DNA of 64,000 nucleotides, taken from positions 1-64,000 of the forward strand of contig NZ_JASJOE010000002.1 of NCBI RefSeq assembly GCF_030163755.1. Reading direction: 5' to 3'. The position numbers and the translations under genes were made by a program. Under the pieces are notes generated by a model. The model did no database searches. It saw nothing but the letters and a program-made list of their open reading frames with translations, and had not been told where the DNA came from. Below are positions 6,616 to 15,315 of the stretch, piece by piece (the first letter of the stretch is position 1; each line of letters opens with the position of its first letter). Origin of the DNA: Roseicyclus amphidinii. Its GTDB lineage: Bacteria > Pseudomonadota > Alphaproteobacteria > Rhodobacterales > Rhodobacteraceae.

Positions 6616-8597
6616 GTCGCCATCTCCGCAGGGCGTGCGGCCCCGTCCTGCAACCAGGATTGCAGCATGAGAAGCGCCCAGAGAAGCTGACCGTGATTGC
6701 CGCGACCGGCGAGATGGGTGGACCAGATCTCGCGCACGGGGGCGACCTGCAGAACGCCTTGGCCCTGCAACTCTTCGACCGAGAGCAGACCCTCGGCCCA
6801 GCTGCGCAATTCGCCGCGCAGCCAGCGGTCGATGGGAATGGCGAAGCCCTGTTTCGGGCGGTCGATCAGGGCGCGGGGAACGTGCAGATCCAGGATATCG
6901 CGCAGGATCTGCTTGCCCCGGCCGTCGCGGATGCGTGCGCGGGGCGGCAAGCGCCACGCCGCTTCTATCGTGCGGATATCGAGGAATGGGGCCCGCGTCT
7001 CAAGCGAGGCATGCATGGCGGCCCGGTCGACCTTCACGAGGATATCGCTCGGCAGATAGCCCAGCGTATCGCGCGCCATGATCCAGTCCTTGGGCGAGAA
7101 CCCGGCCAGCCGCTCGTCCTCGGCCCGCGTCGCGGCCCTGTCGGGGCCGGATCGCAGGACGCGGGCTGGGTCGTCGGTGATCTGTGTCAGGCCGGCATAA
7201 ACATCCTGCAGCGAGGTCGCACTGGCCGCGATCTCGGCCAGGCGGCCGCTCTTGTCGAGCAGGCTGGCAGGCAGGCCTGCCCGGCGGGCCAGCCCGCGCA
7301 GAAGCGGCGAGCCGCCGCCACCGAGCTGCTGCAGGACGCGCCCCACGGGCCGCGCGCCACGCCGCAGGAGGCCGGGCATCCGGGACAGCCGGGACCAGAG
7401 CTTCGGGCCGAGGACGTGGCGATTATAGCCGCCGAAGATCTCGTCGCCGCCGTCGCCCGTCAGCGCCACGGTCACCGCCTGCCGCGCGTTCCGGCACAGT
7501 AGAACCGTGGGGATCTGGGAGGAATCCGCGAAGGGCTCGCCATAGATTCGGCCGAGTTGCGGGATGACCTCGAGCGCGTCGGCCTCGGTCAGGCGATAGG
7601 TGGTGTGATCGGTGCCCAGATGCGCGGCCACGCGCTCGGCATGGGCGCTTTCGTCATAGCCCGCTTCCTCGAAACCGATGGTGAAGGTCTTGACCGATCG
7701 GTCCGACACGGCGGTCATCAGCGCTGTGACCAGCGAGGAGTCGACGCCGCCGGACAGGAAACTGCCCAGCGGCACATCGCTGATCATCTGCGAGGCGACG
7801 ACCTCTTCGAGGGTCGCGCGCATGTCGCGGATGACGCGGGCCTCGTCATCGGGCGCGCGGCGGGCGGGATGGGAGAGACCCGTCGCCATGACACCGACCA
7901 TGTCGCAATAGACCCGCTGCTCCATCGCCCCGTCCGCGGCCGCGATGCTGAGGATCGTGCCGGGCTGCACCTTGCGCACGGATGCGAAGATGCAGCGGTC
8001 ATCGGCGACGGTCGCCGTTGCGACGAAGCCCTGCAAGGCTTGCGGGTCGAGCGCGGGATCGAACGCGGGGATGGCCTGGAAAGCCTGCGGCTCGGACGCA
8101 AAGGCTACCGCCCCTCCCAGCATCGCCAGGTGGAGCGGCTTTTCACCGGTGCGGTCACGGGCCAGCGACAGGATGCCTGCCTCCCGGTCCCACAGGGCGA
8201 GGGCGAACATGCCAGCGGCGCGTTGCAGGGCCTTGTCCAGCCCCCAATGGCCGATGGCGGCGAGCAGCGTCTCGGTGTCCGAATGCCCGCGCCAGGTGGA
8301 GGCTACGCCCTCGGCCTCGAGCGCCTTGCGAAGCTCGAGGTGATTGTAGACCTCGCCATTGAAGACGATCACGTGCCGCGCATCCGCAGACTGCATCGGT
8401 TGTGCGCCTGCCGGAGAGAGGTCGAGAATGGAAAGCCGCCTGTGCGCCAGCCCGATGGCGGCGTCCTCGTCACGCCAGAGACCTTCGGCATCCGGCCCGC
8501 GATGGGCCAAGGCATCGGCCATGCGGCGCAGGGTCGAGGCATCGGGGGCTGTGCCGGTCCCGGTCCCGAGGCCGAGCATGCCTGCAATCCCGCACAT
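6612..8597 (-). CDS. asnB: Asparagine synthase (glutamine-hydrolysing)-type amidotransferase
   Basis: This 661-residue, two-domain protein begins MCGIAG, giving the Cys2 nucleophile of class II glutaminases. The synthase domain has the ATP-binding SGGVDSSLV at about residue 280 and GDGGDEIFGGYNRH at about 390. GGAAGG lies upstream of the ATG. Enzymes of this family inside O-antigen and EPS loci (for example WbmE, WbpS) are proposed to amidate uronic acids. The adjacent WbpB/D/E pathway makes that a likely role here, although plain asparagine synthesis cannot be excluded. Confidence 0.95.
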   Translation of the reverse strand: MCGIAGMLGLGTGTGTAPDASTLRRMADALAHRGPDAEGLWRDEDAAIGLAHRRLSILDLSPAGAQPMQSADARHVIVFNGEVYNHLELRKALEAEGVASTWRGHSDTETLLAAIGHWGLDKALQRAAGMFALALWDREAGILSLARDRTGEKPLHLAMLGGAVAFASEPQAFQAIPAFDPALDPQALQGFVATATVADDRCIFASVRKVQPGTILSIAAADGAMEQRVYCDMVGVMATGLSHPARRAPDDEARVIRDMRATLEEVVASQMISDVPLGSFLSGGVDSSLVTALMTAVSDRSVKTFTIGFEEAGYDESAHAERVAAHLGTDHTTYRLTEADALEVIPQLGRIYGEPFADSSQIPTVLLCRNARQAVTVALTGDGGDEIFGGYNRHVLGPKLWSRLSRMPGLLRRGARPVGRVLQQLGGGGSPLLRGLARRAGLPASLLDKSGRLAEIAASATSLQDVYAGLTQITDDPARVLRSGPDRAATRAEDERLAGFSPKDWIMARDTLGYLPSDILVKVDRAAMHASLETRAPFLDIRTIEAAWRLPPRARIRDGRGKQILRDILDLHVPRALIDRPKQGFAIPIDRWLRGELRSWAEGLLSVEELQGQGVLQVAPVREIWSTHLAGRGNHGQLLWALLMLQSWLQDGAARPAEMAT

Positions 8598-8621
8598 CTC
8601 AGGCCACCTTCCTCGAACCCG

Positions 8622-9698
8622 TCACACCGCGCGCCGGACCAAATCCGCAAACATGCGGGCGACGCGTGGCCCGTGTACCTGCAAAGAGTAGTCGCGCTCC
8701 ACCCTTTTGCGACCGGCTTGCCCCATGCGCAGACGCAAATCGGGATCGTGGATCAAGGTCTTTAGCGCGGAGCGCCACTCCGCCGGTGTCGACGCAAGGA
8801 AGCCGGTCTCGCCATGGGTGACGATGTCAGCATTCACCCCCACGGGTGAGGCGACAACAGGCAGGCCGCAGGCCATGTATTGAATGAGCTTGTAGCCGCA
8901 TTTGCCCCGCATCCATGGCGTGTCGGGCAGCGGCATGATGCCGATATCCATGTCGCGGATATCGGCGGCCTCACGCTCTTCGGACCAATCGCGGAGGTCG
9001 ATGGCCGCGTCTTGGGCCGACAGCGCCCCGGCACCGACGGCGAGGATCCGGGACCGCAACGGGCGCAGCGTATCGAGAATATCGGGGAGGAAGGGCGCGA
9101 CACACTCGCGCCAGGTGCCGGGGGTGCCGATCCAGCCGACGGTCGGATGCGGGGCCGCGGGCGTCGGGCTGCCGTCATAGGCCGCAGCATCGACGACGGT
9201 CGGAACGATCTCGATCCGGTCGGCACCGGCCCTTTCGGCATACGCGCCAAGATAGGCGTTGCCCGCGAGCACGAGCGTGGAGTTCGACATCACACGCGCG
9301 ATCTTGCGGCCAAGCAGCGCGCGCACCATCGGGTTGGCGTGGCTGTCGTAGCGGTGGAAGACGGCGTCGTCGAAATCCGAGACGACGGGCACATCGCGGG
9401 GAAACAGCCGGTGTTCGAGACCGGCGGGCACCCAGGGCAGGGCCTCTTTCTCGAGCCAGATCAGGTCAGCGTCGAGGGCGGATTTCAGCGCGGAAAGACG
9501 ACTGCGGTAGGCCCGCAGGATCGCGCCGGGCTCACGCCGCCCGGCGTAGAGCGCATCCAGGTATGACGCGTCGAACAGGCAGTCGGTGCTGACCCTGAAG
9601 CCGGATTGCTCGAGATGCGCGATGAACTGGAGGAGCCGCAACCGGCTCGAGGCGCCGCGCCGATCGTAGCGCGTGAGGAGGTGTAGCTTCACCGGCAT
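8622..9698 (-). CDS. Glycosyltransferase, GT-B fold (GT4-like)
   Basis: The 358-residue protein starts KLHLLTRYDRRGASSRLRLL, which includes the Gly-Ala-Ser-Ser loop of GT-B enzymes. It has a C-terminal donor-site block (KLIQYMACGLPVVASPVG) with the conserved Gly-Leu-Pro-Val-Val at about residue 285. The ATG at 9698 is chosen for GAAAGG just upstream and for family start position; the frame is open further upstream without support. It lies 24 bases before asnB in the operon. Acceptor and donor cannot be told from sequence. Confidence 0.86.
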   Translation of the reverse strand: MPVKLHLLTRYDRRGASSRLRLLQFIAHLEQSGFRVSTDCLFDASYLDALYAGRREPGAILRAYRSRLSALKSALDADLIWLEKEALPWVPAGLEHRLFPRDVPVVSDFDDAVFHRYDSHANPMVRALLGRKIARVMSNSTLVLAGNAYLGAYAERAGADRIEIVPTVVDAAAYDGSPTPAAPHPTVGWIGTPGTWRECVAPFLPDILDTLRPLRSRILAVGAGALSAQDAAIDLRDWSEEREAADIRDMDIGIMPLPDTPWMRGKCGYKLIQYMACGLPVVASPVGVNADIVTHGETGFLASTPAEWRSALKTLIHDPDLRLRMGQAGRKRVERDYSLQVHGPRVARMFADLVRRAV

Positions 9699-9808
9699 CC
9701 TTTCACGCGCGGTCGGCATTGGCTGCTGCAGGGCGACGCCTTCGTGCAAGATGCACTCTGGAAACGACGTCCGGCGAAACCGAGGCCCGGCCCCGGAACA
9801 CAATCTGC

Positions 9809-10561
9809 TCAGGGCAATTTGTACTTCTTCGTGCCTTTCGGGTAGGACGTGCCATCGACGATAGAGTTGACATCCGCATTGCGCCATTCGAAGTCGGACA
9901 CATCGCGCACTTTCCTGCAAAGGATTTCACTGTGGCAGTATAGTTCGGTCAGGGGGCGGTATTTCATGTAGTCGTCCGCGTCGTGACCATAGTACCCACA
10001 AATCGGATTGCTCATTCCCTTCTCGATCAGCTCGAAGCCAAGAGACGAATTGAACAACGCCCGAAGACCCATGTCCGAAAACTGGAAGAAGTTCCAGGGG
10101 CGCTCGTGGGACGCGAAAGAGAAGTGAGTCTCGACAAACACATGTCCACCGACCTTCAGAAGCTTGTGAATTTCCTCGGCTACCACCCACGGCATGCACA
10201 GATGCTCGAACACGGCAGACGAGAATATGAGGTCGAATTTCTCATCTGGGTCAAAATGGCTTGAGAGCTTGTGAGCATCCCCTACGATATCCACATTATC
10301 GCCGGGGTAAATGTCGAACCCGACGTAGTCGGCGTGCCTGAACCTTTGCCCGAAGGGTGTGCCCGTGACGTTTCGGGACCCGACTTCGAGGATTTTCATG
10401 CCCGAGTGATCGAACCTGTCCAGCAGATATTTTTCCCAAGACAGGTGAGAAACACTATTTGGTCGAGCAACCTTGCTTGTGCGAAACCGGAATGGGAGAG
10501 TGGCGACTCTGCCAATTATGCCAAGCGCGATTTGCGTAGTCTTGTTTTTAGGGGTCTGCAT
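9809..10561 (-). CDS. Class I SAM-dependent methyltransferase
   Basis: The 250-residue protein has the SAM-binding motif I, KILEVGSRNVTGTPFG, at about residues 56-71, an acidic residue at the end of the next strand (YVGFDIYPGDNVD) and motif IV FDLIFSSAVFEHL. Such enzymes in glycan loci methylate sugars or lipid carriers. The gene is flanked by a glycosyltransferase and wecB. The base composition is more AT-rich than the neighbouring glycosyltransferase. Confidence 0.8.
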   Translation of the reverse strand: MQTPKNKTTQIALGIIGRVATLPFRFRTSKVARPNSVSHLSWEKYLLDRFDHSGMKILEVGSRNVTGTPFGQRFRHADYVGFDIYPGDNVDIVGDAHKLSSHFDPDEKFDLIFSSAVFEHLCMPWVVAEEIHKLLKVGGHVFVETHFSFASHERPWNFFQFSDMGLRALFNSSLGFELIEKGMSNPICGYYGHDADDYMKYRPLTELYCHSEILCRKVRDVSDFEWRNADVNSIVDGTSYPKGTKKYKLP

Positions 10562-10643
10562 CCATCCAGCCTTTGTGTCAAAGATAATACATGGTTCCGA
10601 CGCAATGCATACCAGAGGCCGACGAAGTTGCTCACACCTGTTG

Positions 10644-11768
10644 CTACTTTAGCAAAAAACGAACGAGGTGATCCGCTATTTGCCGCGCTGCTGTGCCGTC
10701 ACCATAAGGATTGGCCGCGTCGCACATTGCCTGATAGGCTGCCGGGTCGCTCCATAGCGTCTGAAAGTCACTGAGAATTCGTGCCTTGTTTGTCCCGACA
10801 AGCCGTGCACAGCCTGCGGCAACACCTTCCTGACGCTCCGTCTTGTCGCGCATGACCAATACGGGCACATTCAGGCTCGGCGCTTCTTCCTGCAAACCTC
10901 CAGAGTCGGTCAGGATAACCCACGAATTCCTCATGAGGTAAATCATTCGATCATATGATTGAGGGTTCATGAGATGCACATGGGCCACCCCTCCAAGTCG
11001 TTCTGTGACGACTTCACGAACGGCCGGGTTGAGATGGGTACTAACCGTTATTGTGCAATTCTCATAAGTCTCAGAAATGATGCGTAGCGCTGCGCAAATA
11101 TCTTCTATACCCTGTCCAAAGTTCTCGCGGCGATGCATCGTCACCAGCACATGACGCCTTGCCTTGTTGCGAAGCTGTGGAAATTCCGATTGATACTTGG
11201 ACTGATTAAGGTCGATCTGCTTATTCATCATGAGCAGCGCATCGATGACCGTATTTCCAACCACGACCACATTAGTGGTCACATTTTCACGCAACAAAGC
11301 CATGGCCGCATTTTGCGTCGCTGCAAAGTGGAAATCGCTCAGGGTTCCAATCATTCGTCTATGGCTTTCCTCCGGGAAAGGAGCCCATTTATCGCCCGTT
11401 CGTAGACCTGCCTCAATATGGGCAACTGGAATACGGTGGTAATGGGCCGCCAATGCGCCCGCAAGAGCGGTAGATGTATCGCCCTGCACAATGACCACAT
11501 CATATTTTTGCTCCATGAACTGAGCGTCAAGCACATGCATGATGCGGCCAAATAGGTTGGAAAGCCGGTCGTTCGGCAACATGACATCAAGAGAAAGGTC
11601 AGGCTCGACACCAAATGCCATAAAAACAGATTTCAGCATCTCCCGGTGCTGTCCGGTTGCAATCAGGGTTGGGGTTATCTCCGGATGCATTGAAAAAGCA
11701 GCGTGAACCGGTATCAACTTGATGGCTTCAGGGCGGGTACCCGCAATAATTGCCGCTTTAAGCGTCAT
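10644..11768 (-). CDS. wecB: UDP-N-acetylglucosamine 2-epimerase (non-hydrolysing)
   Basis: The 374-residue protein has the family motifs in order: AGTRPEAIKLIPV near the start, TGQHREML, the QGDTSTALAGALAAHYHRIP block, AHIEAGLRTGDKWAPFPEE, THLNPAVRE and SDSGGLQEEA. It converts UDP-GlcNAc to UDP-ManNAc in the cytoplasm. The ATG at 11768, inside the stop region of the upstream glycosyltransferase and after GGAGAG, gives the standard N-terminus; longer frames are not supported. The motifs are of the WecB type rather than WbpI, which acts on the diacetamido uronic acid. Confidence 0.92.
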   Translation of the reverse strand: MTLKAAIIAGTRPEAIKLIPVHAAFSMHPEITPTLIATGQHREMLKSVFMAFGVEPDLSLDVMLPNDRLSNLFGRIMHVLDAQFMEQKYDVVIVQGDTSTALAGALAAHYHRIPVAHIEAGLRTGDKWAPFPEESHRRMIGTLSDFHFAATQNAAMALLRENVTTNVVVVGNTVIDALLMMNKQIDLNQSKYQSEFPQLRNKARRHVLVTMHRRENFGQGIEDICAALRIISETYENCTITVSTHLNPAVREVVTERLGGVAHVHLMNPQSYDRMIYLMRNSWVILTDSGGLQEEAPSLNVPVLVMRDKTERQEGVAAGCARLVGTNKARILSDFQTLWSDPAAYQAMCDAANPYGDGTAARQIADHLVRFLLK

Positions 11769-13017
11769 CCAGAATACTCTCCATTTCCCTGTAAAGGCGG
11801 TTTGCAGCCGCCCTTGCATCATAGGTGTCATCGTCTGCATTTCGCTCAAAATGCACCGGGTCTCCCGACTGCCATTCTTTCCATTTCTGCTCAATGCCTT
11901 TTGATAAACCCGCAACGTCCGAGTGGTCAAAGCATAGGCCAAGCTCAAGAGATTCGATCAATTCTTGAGCGATACTACCCGTTGGACTGACTCCGAGAAT
12001 GGGTCTTTGGCCCAACATGTAATCCAGCAACTTGGAAGGGAAGAATTCATAACCTTCGGCGCTTTTCGCAGTTCCTGCTGCCCGCTCCATGCTGTTATCG
12101 ATAAGGGACAGAACATCCGCACTTCGGATCAATCCCATCGCTGTGTCGAAGTCAACGGGACCTTTCCAGTCAAGGTAGTCGGCACATTTTGCAAAATAGG
12201 CACGAACTTCACGATCAGCGTGACCAGCGATTGTGAAAACAATTGATCCGCGTGCCTGTGGGACACGTTCTAGAAAAGCGTCGATTGCAGAAAAGAATAT
12301 TTCTGGATGGCGACTGCCACCTAGCGTCCCGGTATAGACCAAACGAAACTTGTCGCCGCGCCGCCAAGGATTTGGCGTGTTATGTTCCGGATCGTATGTA
12401 TTTGGAAAGTAGCGAAAACGACTCACTGCAGTCGGATAAAGGCTCGCGTAATTTTTCAACGTTCGAATTGAAGTAAATGTCACGCGGTCAGCACGTGCGA
12501 TAGCCTCGTGTTCACGCACCCTGTTCCATTCAAGATCATATCCACGCGGATGGAGTGGAGATAGCGACCATGGGTCGCTCAATTGCATGATCCACGGCAC
12601 GTCCAATTTTTCGGCGATTGCTTGGCCGAGCAGCGCTGAAGATATCGGATAAGACCGTGAGAGGATAATATCTGGCCGCCAAGGCAATACAGCGCAGATC
12701 TCTTGCGACCGGGCGACGGCAGCGCGCTTGAGATCCGGGCGCGAGGCAAGGGCCGGCAGGAACCGGAGTACGGCATGGTTGACATAGCGATTTGAGAAAA
12801 GGTCAAACCGGGTAACACCCTCCTCAAGTCGCAATCTTGGTGCCAGCAAGGCGGAGACCCGACTACTCTCGTTGCTCGTTACCACATGCACCTCTACTCC
12901 CGGCAGACTGGAGAGATACTTGTGCAGCTTCGCGGTCTGCAACACCTCTGCATCCTGTTTCGGTGGGAATGCGAGTGATACAAGTAGAACTTTCATGGAG
13001 CGTTTGTCGGCGGTCAT
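11758..13017 (-). CDS. Glycosyltransferase, GT4-like
   Basis: The roughly 419-residue protein has an N-terminal KVLLVSLAFPPKQDAEVLQT, a GT-B acceptor-side opening, and a C-terminal domain with VYTGTLGGSRHPEIF and SKLLDYMLGQRPILGVSP. Start choices are ATG 13017, which forms an ATGA overlap with a small upstream frame, or ATG 12996 (MKVLLVS), which looks more like the family start; neither has a clear ribosome-binding site. It overlaps wecB by 11 bases. Composition is moderately AT-rich. Confidence 0.82.
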   Translation of the reverse strand: MTADKRSMKVLLVSLAFPPKQDAEVLQTAKLHKYLSSLPGVEVHVVTSNESSRVSALLAPRLRLEEGVTRFDLFSNRYVNHAVLRFLPALASRPDLKRAAVARSQEICAVLPWRPDIILSRSYPISSALLGQAIAEKLDVPWIMQLSDPWSLSPLHPRGYDLEWNRVREHEAIARADRVTFTSIRTLKNYASLYPTAVSRFRYFPNTYDPEHNTPNPWRRGDKFRLVYTGTLGGSRHPEIFFSAIDAFLERVPQARGSIVFTIAGHADREVRAYFAKCADYLDWKGPVDFDTAMGLIRSADVLSLIDNSMERAAGTAKSAEGYEFFPSKLLDYMLGQRPILGVSPTGSIAQELIESLELGLCFDHSDVAGLSKGIEQKWKEWQSGDPVHFERNADDDTYDARAAANRLYREMESILDDA

Positions 13018-13277
13018 GCCCAAACACCGAAAGTGGCGCGGCAGTAATCAGACGCCGAGCGATTGAGTTGCTGGCGATCATTTCCCTGATAGGTGGCGTT
13101 CAAGAGAGCGTCCCGCTCGGATATCTCCTCGCTCTTGGGCAGGGCGGCCCGCCACGGGCAGTAGATACGAATACCACGCCGTGCGAGCATCGCTGAGAGC
13201 CCGGAAACACGAAACGTCTGCTGTGAGCCGCCACCTTCTTTGTGTCTCGGCAAACTTGGCTGTGGCTGAAACGTCAT
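13014..13277 (-). CDS. Small unrecognised frame upstream of a glycosyltransferase
   Basis: The 87-codon frame (ATG 13277) is rich in Gln, Arg and Ser and matches no family I know. Its only support is an ATGA overlap with the downstream glycosyltransferase start. There is no ribosome-binding site. It may be a degenerate gene end or chance. The 174 bases upstream (13278-13451) are AT-rich and hold no gene I can see. Confidence 0.22.
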   Translation of the reverse strand: MTFQPQPSLPRHKEGGGSQQTFRVSGLSAMLARRGIRIYCPWRAALPKSEEISERDALLNATYQGNDRQQLNRSASDYCRATFGVWA

Positions 13278-13451
13278 TTGCGATTGCGCTCGAACATTAT
13301 GCCAGTTTCACTGAGCTCGAATATATCTGATATTAATTACCAAAAATAAATTCCCTAACCTCATTTCACCATTGGGGCGCAAGATCCGTTGGCACCTTTA
13401 TCGACCACAATGAGATAAGGCGACCTGTCGCGCCACCAATTTCAAATACTT

Positions 13452-14336
13452 TTATTTGCTTGATGTAATTGGAAGTGTCGATACAGGAGAAAGAAGAAAG
13501 TCGCTACTCTGCACTTCCTTCTGCGCACCCATACATGCCACCTCCCTGAAGTCTCTTAGGTTGCCATGTTCATCTTTGACAATCTCAAAGGAGATGTAAC
13601 CCAGGCGAGCCAACAATGCACTGATTCTTGTTGTGGCATGCATTCGTGAAGTGCTTTCCATCACCGGCAGGACTTCAATAATAACGAATGGCCGGTCTCT
13701 AGCTAGGACCATTTCTAAAGCTTCAAGTACATCGGCCTCAAATCCCTCCACGTCAATCTTTACGATACCTACGCGCTCCACACCCATGGCAGTGAGGCTC
13801 TCATGGACTGACGCTACTGCAATTGTTGTTTCGCCGCGCCTTGCCCTGACATCTCTAAAATTTGGCAGCATCGATGCGGATGAATCAAAATCGGAATCGA
13901 GATAGTGAAAAAGGCGGGCAATGCCAAACTGCCCTGAGCACGCAGCAGGAATGATGACGCAGTGACTGATCTCATTCAACCTTATGATTTTCCTTACAAC
14001 TGAAACACAGTCAACATTCGGCTCAAATCCAAGATACGATCTCCGCTTATCAACTGACCTTAAGCTTAATAGAGTTTGGCCGAGATTTACACCGATATCC
14101 AAAAATATGCCTTTGGTATGGGGAAGAATTTTCTCAATCACCTCGGACATCCAGATTTCGTCAATTTTAAATACCACCCCGAGAGGAAGCCGGTATTTTT
14201 GCGCATTAACTGCAACCCCCCTCATGCTCAGCGCGGTATCTCTAAGGTGGCGCATGAGGCTATAGGCAATGTTTCCACTTACACTCTTTCGCCAATCGCC
14301 AAAAATATCGCGTGGAGATTCACTCATCGAAGACAT
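13452..14336 (-). CDS. FkbM-family methyltransferase
   Basis: The 294-residue protein has the FkbM order: a SAM-binding block FLDIGVNLGQTLLSLRS at about residues 77-93, an acidic strand end (YLGFEPNVDCV), and KIDVEGFEADVLEAL at about 200. FkbM enzymes O-methylate sugars and polyketides. Start is ATG 14336 or 14327. The gene overlaps the end of the upstream dehydratase gene by 17 bases. It is clearly more AT-rich than that neighbour, which suggests separate ancestry. Confidence 0.88.
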   Translation of the reverse strand: MSSMSESPRDIFGDWRKSVSGNIAYSLMRHLRDTALSMRGVAVNAQKYRLPLGVVFKIDEIWMSEVIEKILPHTKGIFLDIGVNLGQTLLSLRSVDKRRSYLGFEPNVDCVSVVRKIIRLNEISHCVIIPAACSGQFGIARLFHYLDSDFDSSASMLPNFRDVRARRGETTIAVASVHESLTAMGVERVGIVKIDVEGFEADVLEALEMVLARDRPFVIIEVLPVMESTSRMHATTRISALLARLGYISFEIVKDEHGNLRDFREVACMGAQKEVQSSDFLLSPVSTLPITSSK

Positions 14337-15315
14337 CTTTCACTAGCAAAAATATTTGCTCAGAATTTAGTTTGTTTGGATTCCCCCCCGACTCATACTC
14401 GAACGCCGTTTCCAACGGCTCAGCCTCCTCTACCTCGGCGCAATAGCGCGGCAGGTCCCACCTTCCGCGCACAGGTGTCACGACGTAGTGCTTGCCCCGC
14501 CGCGCCACGAAAGGGGCCTCGGTGATGGAAAACATCGCCTCGTGCAGCTTCTCGCCCGGGCGCGCGCCGATGACGCGGTGTTCGGCGTCCGGCGCGATGG
14601 CCATCGCCATGTCGCCGACCCGGTAGGAGGGCGAGATCGGGCAGATCACGTCGCCCCCCCACCCCTCGTCCAGGGCGAAGAGGATCAGGTCGACGCCCTC
14701 GTCCATCGTGATGGAAAACCGCGTCATGTTCGGGTCGGTGATCGTGAGGACCCCGGTCTCGCGCTGCTTCAGGAACAGCGGGGCCACCGAGGACCGGCTG
14801 TTGAGGATATTGGCATAGCGCACCAGCGAAAACCGCGTATTCGTCTTGCGATCCGCGTTGAGAAAGACGCGCTCCATGGCGAACTTGCTGGCACCATAGA
14901 TCGTGGTGGGCGACACCGCCTTGTCGCTCGAAATGCCCACCACCTTGCGCACCGTGCTGTCGGCGACCGCAGACACAAGGCTCATCGCGCCGTCGACATT
15001 GGTGCGCAGGCATTCCTCTGGGTTCGCCTCGGCATGTGGGACAAGCCGCATAGCCGCGGTGTGGATCACCGTGTCGATGCCGCGCAGGCTGCGCTTGAGG
15101 TGGTCGCGGTCCTTGACGTCACCGATGATGAACTCGAGCCGGTCTGCATGCGCGGCCAGGTCCTGCGCCATGTCGCCCTGCTTGTGCTCGTCGCGGGAGT
15201 AGACGACGATCCGCTCGACCTCGGGCCGCGTCTCGAGCAGGCGCGTGACGACCGATCGACCGACCGACCCCACGCCGCCCGTTACCAAAACGTGTTGCAT
15301 GATCCTGTCCGTCAT
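14320..15315 (-). CDS. NAD-dependent UDP-sugar 4,6-dehydratase, PseB/CapE-like
   Basis: The 331-residue protein has the Rossmann motif LVTGGVGSVGRSVV near the start, an SDK plus YGASK catalytic pair at about residues 130-144, RYANILNSRSSVAPLF, and MTRFSITMDEG followed by GARPGEKLHEAMF. These are typical of extended SDR enzymes that turn UDP-GlcNAc into a 4-keto-6-deoxy sugar (PseB, CapE/FnlA). ATG 15315 overlaps the upstream TGA (ATGA); ATG 15300 with AGGA is an alternative. No matching reductase (WbjC) or aminotransferase (PseC) is in the window, so the final product is unknown. Confidence 0.85.
   Translation of the reverse strand: MTDRIMQHVLVTGGVGSVGRSVVTRLLETRPEVERIVVYSRDEHKQGDMAQDLAAHADRLEFIIGDVKDRDHLKRSLRGIDTVIHTAAMRLVPHAEANPEECLRTNVDGAMSLVSAVADSTVRKVVGISSDKAVSPTTIYGASKFAMERVFLNADRKTNTRFSLVRYANILNSRSSVAPLFLKQRETGVLTITDPNMTRFSITMDEGVDLILFALDEGWGGDVICPISPSYRVGDMAMAIAPDAEHRVIGARPGEKLHEAMFSITEAPFVARRGKHYVVTPVRGRWDLPRYCAEVEEAEPLETAFEYESGGNPNKLNSEQIFLLVKDVFDE

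Noticed and set aside
5413-6690. 425-codon + strand open frame starting in the IS3 relic
   Set aside because: Only the first 50 codons are the OrfA remnant; the rest is the charged antisense shadow of the EpsG-like polymerase gene.
10644-11768. WecB homologue as WbpI (UDP-GlcNAc3NAcA 2-epimerase)
   Set aside because: The motifs GTRPEAIK and TGQHREML and the AGLRTG...PFPEE block are of the WecB type, not the WbpI type.
13278-13451. Rho-independent terminator or RNA gene in the AT-rich gap
   Set aside because: The best stem, GCGAC-CT-GTCGC, is short and lacks a following T run.
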